Assembly: GCA_030562195.1 (NCBI GenBank)
Contig: CM060199.1
Coordinates: forward strand, 42,660,722 to 42,724,721
Origin: Nipponacmea schrenckii
Taxonomy: Eukaryota > Mollusca > Gastropoda > Lottiidae
Length of the DNA: 64,000 bases
Direction of reading: 5' to 3'
Numbering within the stretch: the stretch's first letter is position 1; every line of letters begins with the position of its first letter. The notes under the pieces are model-generated. The model ran no database searches, was not told the origin of the DNA, and saw nothing but the letters and a program-made list of their open reading frames with translations. Positions 55,860-64,000 of this stretch are shown piece after piece. Position numbers and translations under genes: made by a program.

Positions 55860-57447
55860 TTTGTTTTTTTTTCGAATTTCACATTCGATTATTCTCTAAG
55901 AAGGCAACATGCCACAAACTACCTGTTGCTGTCTGCTGTTCAAACTGCGTGACTTGTATTTGTTAAATGCAAAATGACGCCATTGAGGTCAACCGGAAAC
56001 GAGCTGTGGGCAATAGCGCTATTTTGGGTTTTTGCTGTTTATTTCCTCTATTTTTCAACTGATTTTGACAGAACTTCTTTTGTTAGCTACTTTAAACTGC
56101 TAGCTACTTAACTGCAGTTTCAAACTGCTAATTTCATTACTTTTGTAGCTGACTTTTTTATTTTTAATTTTTGCTTTTTTTTCAACTTCTACAGTTTTAT
56201 TCTCATCCACCTGAAAACTTACAGGTAGATAAACATTGTTAATGCGATCTTAAATAATTTATCAAATTTTCGACATCACTTCCGGTTTTGAAGTTATTCT
56301 CTTGTAAATTTTAAAAACCTAACTTCCGGAATTCTTAAGATATTTCAAAAATTCGTTATGCAACATGCTACAAATAGTCATACAATAAAACGAAGATGAA
56401 AAAATCCAGACCGGAAGCAAACGATAAGCCGCCATATTGAAATGTTAAACTTTTGTAAAATTAAAAATGGGGCCTCAGGTGATAAAGCGATTTTCATTAT
56501 TTTTTCATATCTTATGACTAGAGTCGATTGCGCAACTTTATTTGGGAGCCGATTTTTTAATTTTGATTTTGGATGTTCTTTTATTTCCATTTTAATTTTT
56601 TTGGTAATGACCAAAATTTCGAGGGCCCGTATTTCGTGACCTTGACCTTTGGTGACCTTGTGACCTGAACATGAGTTATTGCCCTTGATGATATCTATTC
56701 AATGATATATTCATATGTGTTGTCCGATGTCTACTTCCGGTTTTATAACCGATTGAAATTTGTGATTTTTATTTTTAAAGAGCTCTGTCACGTGAACTAA
56801 TTTATAAATAACAAAAAGTCATATTGAATCTTATTACAGTTTATCTGCTCTTTGTAATGATATATAAAACCACATATTTCCATCAAAATGCGCTTTTTAG
56901 TATTTGAGAATTTTGTATTCCTTCTCTACTAACTGTGCGTAATTTTCTTTAAATCGAAATGGGGCCTCTGGAGATACTACGATTCGCGTAATTTTGATGT
57001 CTATAGAATGTAATATCGATTTCTGAATCATATTTGGAAACCGATTTTTGAATTTTGATTTTGATATTTACCTGATAGTAATATATAAAAACTTCGAATG
57101 GTCGTATATTGTTACCTTGAAATTTGGTGACCTTGTAAGCAGCACAAATGTGATAGCTCTCGAAAAGATCTATCCATTGATATATTATATTTTGATGTAC
57201 GATGTATACTTTCCGTTTTATCACCATTTGAAAATTGCGAATTTCATCGTTAAAAACTGTTTGTTGAATTATGCGTTTGGGCGATCTACATGACACGAGT
57301 TTCAGCGAACCAATTATGCTTTAAAAAAACGACTTATACTCTGTAAAATAACGTTAGTGTTCTATAGATACTTTGTGGGGTAGTCTTAAAGCGTATAACA
57401 AAACTGCTACGCACTGCGTCAGAACCTCGCGAAGCCTGGGGATCTAG
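55860..57447 (+). mobile_element. family C element C4 (no adjacent 5' hairpin)
   Basis: Starts TTGTTTTTTTTTCGAATTTC after the C3 CTAG and ends GGGGATCTAG (CTAG 57444-57447). Its body is closer to C2 than to C3 (shared GGTCAACCGGAAACGAGCTG). Confidence 0.75.
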
Positions 57448-57513
57448 TTGTGGGACTTTGCTTTCAGCAAAGTCCCAGTTTGTTTTCGGTTTGTCAATTC
57501 TTTTTTTTTTTTT
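57448..57513 (+). mobile_element. family A 5' end interrupted in poly-T by another A-like element
   Basis: GTGGGACTTTGC-TTTCA-GCAAAGTCCCA, TTTGTTTTCGGTTTGTC, AATTC and twelve or more T. A second A-type 5' hairpin begins at 57514. The A body that would belong to this 5' end appears to resume at 58374, after the inner element's CTAG. Confidence 0.7.
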
Positions 57514-58373
57514 GTGGGACTTTGCTTCCGCAAAGTCCCAGTTTGTTTTCGAAATGTCTATTCTTTTTTTTTTTTTTTTTTTCGATTTTTACACACCTTC
57601 CTGTGCCTAGACTGCTATAGTTGCAGCAACCATTTAACATTCCTGGACCTTAGATTTTGGGACCCTTCCTAATGAATATAAATTGGAACATTTTTGCACA
57701 ACCGGAAGTGCTACAGCCGAAAATAGTAAAAAACAGGTCAATGGCTCTAGAGGTCGCATTTTTGGTCCGATTTTCCTCGGGTTTTCAGTTTTAGAATCTG
57801 CTGTATAAATCCCACAAGATAGCAGTTTAAAAATGTCGAAAATTGAAACTTTTTTGCACACTTTTTGCAATCGAAATTTAAAATTTTTGACAAAAAAAAT
57901 CAACTTTTTTATTAATTGTCCGATCAATATGAAATTCATTTTGCACATAAAAGTCAGTAAAGTAAACAAATTGAAACAATCAAAATTTTTGCGTCACTTC
58001 CGGTTTTCACATGAAATGTACTTGAACTTCCGGTTCGAAAAACAGGGACAAATTCCGCTGTAAGTAATGTAGGTCAACGAAATTTTGGTCATCGATATAA
58101 AGTAAAATTCTACAGCCGATTTTAAAATAAGATTTAGACCGGAAGTGAAACTTTGGCCGCCATATTGAAATTTCACACTTTTGTAAAATCAAAAATGGGG
58201 CCTCGGGGTGAATATGAATTTGCATAAATTTGATGTAAATGTGAATTTCATTCGATTGCGAAAAAAACTGTGGGAGCCGAATTTTGAATATCGCTTTTGC
58301 TTTTTCGCAATTTCCGGTTGAATTTTTTTACTTAGAAAAACAGAAGGGAAAAGTTAAAACAGTTATATCTAGT
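57514..58373 (+). mobile_element. short A-like element (~860 bp) with a different 3' end
   Basis: 5' hairpin GTGGGACTTTGC-TTCC-GCAAAGTCCCA, leader, poly-T, diverged A body (CGATTTTTACACACCTTCC). Similarity to A stops near 58322, and the unit ends AACAGTTATATCTAG at 58359-58373 without the GCAAAGTCCCAC block. It could be a 3'-truncated copy ending at a chance CTAG. Confidence 0.6.
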
Positions 58374-60383
58374 TTTTTTTTTTCGAAATTTACACACCTC
58401 ACACAGCCCTGGCTGCAATAGTTGCAGCATTTTCACAACTTCTCGAGACCTTCTGTAGTGGCTACGTTTCTAATGAATATAAATTGGTACATTTTTGCAA
58501 AACCGGAAGTGCTGCATTGCAACATGTGTAAAAAGTCGGTCAGTGGCTCTAGAACTCTCTTTTTTGGATCGATTTTCTTCGGGTTTGCATTTTTAAAAAC
58601 TTGAAACAATTTCCAACAAGATAGCAGTTAAAAAGTTTCGAATTTCGAAAATTCATAGCACACTTTTTTTGCCATTTTTTGCACATTTTTGCAACTTTGC
58701 TATTTTAAGACCGATTGATCTGAAAATTTGGGTGCCTTCAAGTGTCATGAATATGAAAACATTGGCAGAGTCAAAATTTTTGCTTTATTTCCGGTTTCAG
58801 CGGAAAAGGGTTTAAACTTCCGGTTGACCTACTTGTGCTGTAACTGATGTATCGCAACAAAATTTATGTCAATCTTAATTGAATTAGAAGACAAAAAAAC
58901 GAAGAAGAAAAAATTCGGACCGGAAGTAAAACTTTGGCCACCATCTTGAAATGTCACTTTTTTGTAAAACTCAAAATGGGGCCTCTACGGTAAAAGCGAT
59001 TTGCGTGATATTTGCATTTTTGGAAAGTTCATTCGATTGCGAAAAACTTATGGGAAGCCGATTTTTGAATTTTGCTTTTGCATTTTTGCAACATCCGGTT
59101 GAATTTTTTCGAAGTTTGGGGGCTTATTTCTCGTGACCTTGACCTTTGATGACCGTGACCTTTAGAAGGTCAAAGGTCTTTGACCTTGGCTATCAGTTGC
59201 TACTTTGACCTTTGACCTCCGACGAGTACTTCCGGTTTTATAACTGCCCAAAAACAGCAAAATTCGCAACTTTGGACTGCTCTAGAGCGTGACCTAATTA
59301 ATTAGAGAGTTGATATTTTCAGATTCTTAAAGTGCTTTTTGTCCTCTTTCCAACGATATATAACAAAAGTTTGTAAAATGAAAATTGAAGTTTTTGATTT
59401 TTGAAAATTTAAGTATATTTTGCCGTATTTACGTTTGCTTGAAATGTATGTATGTATATCTCGTGATCTATTTGATGTACAAACTTCAAATTTGTACCGT
59501 GAAGATTCATTTTGAATGTGATTAGATTCACGCTAAAAAAATGAGATGGGCGTGGCACATCCGGCTAAATTTCGAATTTACCCTTTTCATGGGTCAGCGA
59601 ATTACGTCTGTAGGAAATAGCGTTTTTTAAAAAAAGTACTTTGCACACAGACACCTCATTGCTTTGGCCAATTCATTATAGAAAATCAGATAATTCCGCC
59701 TGTTTGTTGCAAGTTTTCGACAATAGCAAACCGGTTGATTTTTTTCTAATTTTGGAAGCTTATTTCTCGTGACCTTGACCCTTGGTGGCCTTGACCTTTA
59801 GTAGGTCAAAGGTCATTGACCGTGTCTATCATTTAATATTTTGATATTTGACCTCCGACGTCCACTTCCGGTTTTATAGCTGCCTGAAAACAGCAAAATT
59901 CACAACTTTGGACTGCTTTAGAGCGTGACCTAATTAATTTAGAGTTTTTTTATTTTCAGATTCTTAGGGCGCTTTTTGTCCACTTTCCAGCAATGTATAA
60001 GAAAAGTTTTTAAAATTAAAATTTAATTTTTGCACTTTTAAAATTAAAGTACATTTTGCTTTTTTGAAATGTATTTGTGCATATCTCGTGATCTATTAGA
60101 TGTACAAGCTTCAAATTGGTACCGTGAATATATATTTTGAATGTTATTGGATTTACGCAAAAAAAATGAGATGGGCGTGGCACATCCTGGTAAACTTTCA
60201 ATTTAGCATTTATATAGGTCAGCGAATTATGTAAGTAGGAAATGACGTTTTTCCAAAAAATTCTTTGCACACAGATACCTCGTTGCTTTGGCCATATGCT
60301 CCCAGAAAATCAGATGTTTCGGCCCGTCTGTTGCAATTTTGCGACGTTTGCAAAGTCCCACTCTGTGCCACAAGTGGCTCTAG
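58374..60383 (+). mobile_element. family A element A6 (body and 3' end)
   Basis: Poly-T remainder, CGAAATTTACACACCTCAC and the long A form with two TGACCT/GATGGGCGTGG halves. Ends GCAAAGTCCCAC, GCCAC-AA-GTGGC, TCTAG (CTAG 60380-60383). Together with 57448-57513 it would make one A element split by the inner 860-bp unit. Confidence 0.75.
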
Positions 60384-60435
60384 TTGCAGTGCGTTCATCG
60401 AACGCACTGCTTTGTTTTCGAAATGACTATTTTTT
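60384..60435 (+). mobile_element. B/C-type 5' end interrupted in poly-T by C5
   Basis: GCAGTGCGTTC-AT-CGAACGCACTGC, TTTGTTTTCGAAATGACTA and six T, immediately followed by a second identical hairpin at 60436. Confidence 0.8.
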
Positions 60436-62075
60436 GCAGTGCGTTCATCGAACGCACTGCTTTGTTTTCGAAATGTCTTTTTTTTTTTTTTTTCGAATTT
60501 CACATTCGATTATTCTCATAGAAGGCAACTTGCCACAAACTACTAGTTGCTATTGCCTATTCAAACTGCGAGACTTGTATTTGTTAAATGTGAAATGACG
60601 TCATTTAGAGCAACCGGAAACGAGCTGTGATCAATGGCGTTTTTTTGGTTTTTGCTCTTTATTATCTTTATTTTTCAACTGATTTTGACATAACTTCTTT
60701 TGTTAGCTTCTTTCAACTGCTAGCTACATAACTGCAGTTTAAAACTGCTAATTTTATTACTTTTGTAGCTGACTTTTTTAATTTCAATATTTGCGTTTTT
60801 TTCAACTTCTACAATTTTATTCTCATCCATCTGAAAAATTATAAGTAGATAGACATTTTAAATGCGATCTCAAATTATTTTTCAAATTTTTGACGTCACT
60901 TCCGGTTTTGAAGTTATTCTCTTGTAAATTTTAGAAATCTAACTTCCGGAATTCTTAAGATATTTCAAAACTTCGTTTTGCAACATGCTACAAATAGTCA
61001 TACAAAAAAACGAAGATGAAAAAATCCGGACCGGAAGCAAAAGATCAACCGCCATATTGAAATGTCAAACTTTTGTAAAATTCAAAATGGGGCCTCAGGG
61101 GATAAAGCGATTTTCGTTATTTTTTCATATCTAATAACTAGAGTCGATTGCGCAATTTTGTTTAGAAGCCGAATTTTGATTTTTTATTTTAATTTTCTTT
61201 TATTTCCATAATAATTTTCTTGGTAATGACCAAAATTTCAAAGGCCCGTATTTCGCGACCTTGACCTTTGGTGACCTTGTGACCATAACACGATTTATTG
61301 CTCTTGATGATATCTTTTCAATGATATATTCATTTGTGTTGTCCGATGTCTACTTCCGGTTTTATAACCGATTGAAATTTGTGATTTTTATTTTTAAAGA
61401 GCTCTGTCACGTGAACTAATTTATAAATAACAAAAATTCATATTGAATCTTATTACAGTTTATCTGCTCTTTGTAATGATATATAAAACCACATATTTCC
61501 ACCAAAAATGCGCTTTTTAGTATTTGAGAATTTTGTATTTCTTCTCTACTAACTGTGCGTAATTTTCTTTAAATCGAAATGGGGCCTCTGGAGATACTCC
61601 GATTCGTGTAATTTTGATGTCTATAGAATGTAATATTGATTTCTGAATCATATTTGGAAACCGATTTTTGAATTTTGATTTTGATTTTGATATTTACCTG
61701 ATAGTAATATATAAAAACTTCGAATGGTCGTATAATGTAACCCTGAAATTTGGTGACCTTGTGAGCTGCACAAATGTGATAGCTCTCGAAAAGATCTATC
61801 CATTGATATATTATATTTTGATGTACGATGTATACTTTCCGTTTTATCACCATTTGAAAATTGCGAATTTCATTGTTAAAAACTGTTTGTTGAATTATGC
61901 GTTTGGGCGATCTACATGACACGAGTTTCAGCGAACCAATTACGCTTTGAAAAAAAACGACTTCTACTCTGTAAAATAATGTTAGTGGTCTATAGCTACT
62001 TTGTGGGGTAGTTTTAAAGCGTATATCAAAACTGCTACGCACTGCGTCAGAACCTCGCGAAGCCTGGGGATCTAG
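60436..62075 (+). mobile_element. family C element C5, complete (1640 bp)
   Basis: Virtually identical to C3, from GCAGTGCGTTC to CTAG 62072-62075. The clearest difference I saw is GTATATTG in C3 against GTATAATG in C5 near 61730. Flanks differ on both sides. Confidence 0.85.
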
Positions 62076-63673
62076 TTTTTTTTTTTTTTCGAATTTTACC
62101 CTCGCTTTTTCTCTAAGAAAGCAACTTGCTACAAACTACCTGTTGCTGTCTGCTATTCAAACTCCGAGACTACCATTTTTTAAATGCAAAATGACGTCAT
62201 TGAGGTCAACCGGAAACGAGCTGTGGGCAATAGCGCTAGTTTGGGTTTTTGCTGTTTATTTCCTTTAGTTTTCAACTGATTTTGACAGAACTTCTTTTGT
62301 TAGCTTCTTTAAACTGCTACCTACTTAACTGCAGTTTTAAACTGCTAATTTCATTACTTTTGTAGCTGACTTTTTTATTTTTAATTTTTGCGTTTTTTTC
62401 AACTTCTACAGTTTTATTCTCATCCACCTGAAAACTTACAGGTAGATAAACATTGTTAATGCGATCTAAAATAATTTTTTAAATTTTCGACATCTCTTCC
62501 GGTTTTGAAGTTATTCTCTTGTAAATGTTAAAAACCTAACTTCCGGAATTCTTAAGATATTTCAAAAATTCGTTTTGCAACATGCTACAAATAGTCATAC
62601 AAAAAAACGAAGACGAAAAAATCCGGACCGGAAGCAAAAGATAAGACGCCATATTGAAATGTTAAACTTTTGTAAAATTAAAAATGGGGCCTCAGGTGAT
62701 AAAGCGATTTTCATTATTTTTTCATATCTTATGACTAAAGTCGATTGCGCAATTATATTTGGGAGCCGATTTTTGAATTTTGATTTTGATGTTCTTTTAT
62801 TTCCATTTTAATTTTTTTGGTAATGACCAAAATTTCAAAGGCCAATATTTCGTGACCTTGACCTTTGGTAACCTTGTGACCTGAACGAGAGTTATTGCCC
62901 TTGATGATATCTATTCATTGATATAGTCATATGTGTTGTCCGATGTCTACTTCCGGTTTTATAACCGATTGAAATTTGTGATTTTTATTTTTAAAGAGCT
63001 CTGTCACGTGAACTAATTTATGAATAACAAAAATTCATATTGAATCTTATTACATTTTATCTGCTCTTTGTAATGATATATGAAACCACATATTTCAACA
63101 AAAAATGCGCTTTTTAGTATTTGAGAATTGTGTATTTCTTCTCTACTAACTGTGCGTAATTTTCTTTAAATCGAAATGGGGCCTCTGGAGATAATCCGAT
63201 TCGTGTAATTTTGATGTCTATAGAATGTAATATCGATTTCTGAATCATATTTGGAAACGGATTTTTGAATTTTGATTTTGATTTTGATATTTACCTGATA
63301 GTAATATATAAAAACTTCGAAAGGTCGTATATTGTAACCTTGAAATTTGGTGACCTTGTGAGCTGCACAAATGTGATAGCTCTCGAAAAGATCTATCCGT
63401 TGATATATTATATTTTGATGTACGATGTATAGCTTCAGTTTTATCAACATTTGAAAATTGTGAATTTCATTGTTAAAAACTGTTTGTTGAATTATGCGTT
63501 TGGGCGATCTACATGACACGAGTTTCAGCGAACCAATTACGCTTTGTAAAAAAAACGACTTATACTCTGTAAAATAATGTTAGTGTTCTATAGATACTTT
63601 GTGGGGTAGTTTTAAAGCGTATATCAAAACTGCTACGCACTGCGTCAGAACCTCGCGAAGCCTGGGGATCTAG
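62076..63673 (+). mobile_element. family C element C6 (no adjacent 5' hairpin)
   Basis: Poly-T then CGAATTTTACCCTCGC, C body, ending GGGGATCTAG (CTAG 63670-63673). It may be the remainder of the element whose 5' end lies at 60384-60435. Confidence 0.75.
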
Positions 63674-64000
63674 TTTTTTTTTTTTTCGAATTTTACCCTC
63701 GATTGTTTTCTAAGAAGGCAACATGCCACAAACTACCTGTAACTGTTTGCTATTCAAACTGTGAGACTTGTAACTTTTAAATGTAAAAAGATGACATTTA
63801 GTTCAACCGGAAACGAGCTGTGGGCAATAGCGCCATTTTGGTTTTTGCACTTTATTACCTCTATTTTTCGACTGATTTTTACATAACTTCTTTTGTTAGC
63901 TTCTTAAAACTGCTAGCTACTTAACTGCAGTTTAAAACTGCTAATTTCATTACTTTTGTAGCTGACTTTTTTCATTTCAATTTTTGCATTTTTTTCAACT
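63674..64000 (+). mobile_element. family C element C7, cut by window end
   Basis: Poly-T then CGAATTTTACCCTCGATTG and C body to the last base. The array therefore continues beyond the window. Confidence 0.75.

Noticed and set aside
50381..63519. Recurrent minus-strand frames of 115-157 codons (50381, 55353, 56949, 61569, 63166) that look like a conserved protein
   Set aside because: They occur because the family C element is repeated. The translation has no motif, the opposite strand is open too, and substitutions and length changes between copies do not favour silent positions as far as I can see.
29540..64000. CRISPR-like array, suggested by regular short palindromes
   Set aside because: Unit length is 0.9-2.3 kb, the palindromes are element termini, and the organism is an animal.

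Overview
The window is animal nuclear DNA that is AT-rich and almost entirely made of transposable elements. No host housekeeping gene, rRNA, tRNA, CRISPR array or bacterial operon is visible. The mix of elements points to an invertebrate, most likely a bivalve mollusc. It includes a Penelope-like element with a GIY-YIG domain, a Helentron (Rep - PIF1 helicase - AP-type endonuclease), many small Helentron-like repeats, PIF/Harbinger, copia-like and gypsy-like pieces, LINE tails, and 161-bp core repeats next to a CCGT microsatellite as in bivalve 'pearl' elements. The bivalve call is an inference. Three scaffold gaps of exactly 500 N lie at 9714-10213, 27185-27684 and 43064-43563.

Layout. 1-6.9 kb: nested, duplicated fragments (PIF/Harbinger start joined to copia RT, two copies of a decayed recombinase-like gene, an SGNH-hydrolase-like tail, the 3' end of an LTR element on the minus strand). 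6.9-9.7 kb: 161-bp tandem repeats, then a largely intact Penelope-like RT/endonuclease on the minus strand. 10-15.4 kb: non-coding, with one clean Helentron-like non-autonomous copy (D1, 11061-12203), an 87-bp satellite, paired CRE sites and a 480-bp tandem duplication. 15.8-20.7 kb: a complete but dead DNA transposon of about 4.9 kb with long, sub-repeated inverted ends, a direct 7-8 bp target duplication and a hAT-like transposase interrupted by a LINE. 20.7-24.3 kb: minisatellites and a second Penelope fragment. 24.3-29.5 kb: Helentron coding sequence, a decayed Rep/helicase copy on the minus strand and, across a gap, an open helicase-endonuclease copy on the plus strand.

29.5-64 kb: about 34 kb of short non-autonomous elements, all in the same orientation and mostly end to end. 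They fall into at least four families (A, B, C, D, plus remnants E). Each has a 5' hairpin, a poly-T tract, a body, a 3' subterminal inverted copy of the 5' arm, usually a small terminal hairpin, and CTAG followed by T. This is the Helitron2/Helentron plan. The plus-strand Helentron that heads the array ends in a family-C 3' end, so it is a plausible source of the enzymes that moved the array. Several junctions show one element's 5' end followed by poly-T and then another element's 5' end, suggesting that new copies insert into the poly-T of older ones.

The family bodies repeat the same motif set: AGGTCA half-sites, including perfect DR1 pairs and TCAAGGTCA, plus ACCGGAAGT (ETS-type) next to GCCGCCATCTTG (YY1-type). 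All similarity statements are by eye from translated motifs and direct sequence comparison. No database search was run.
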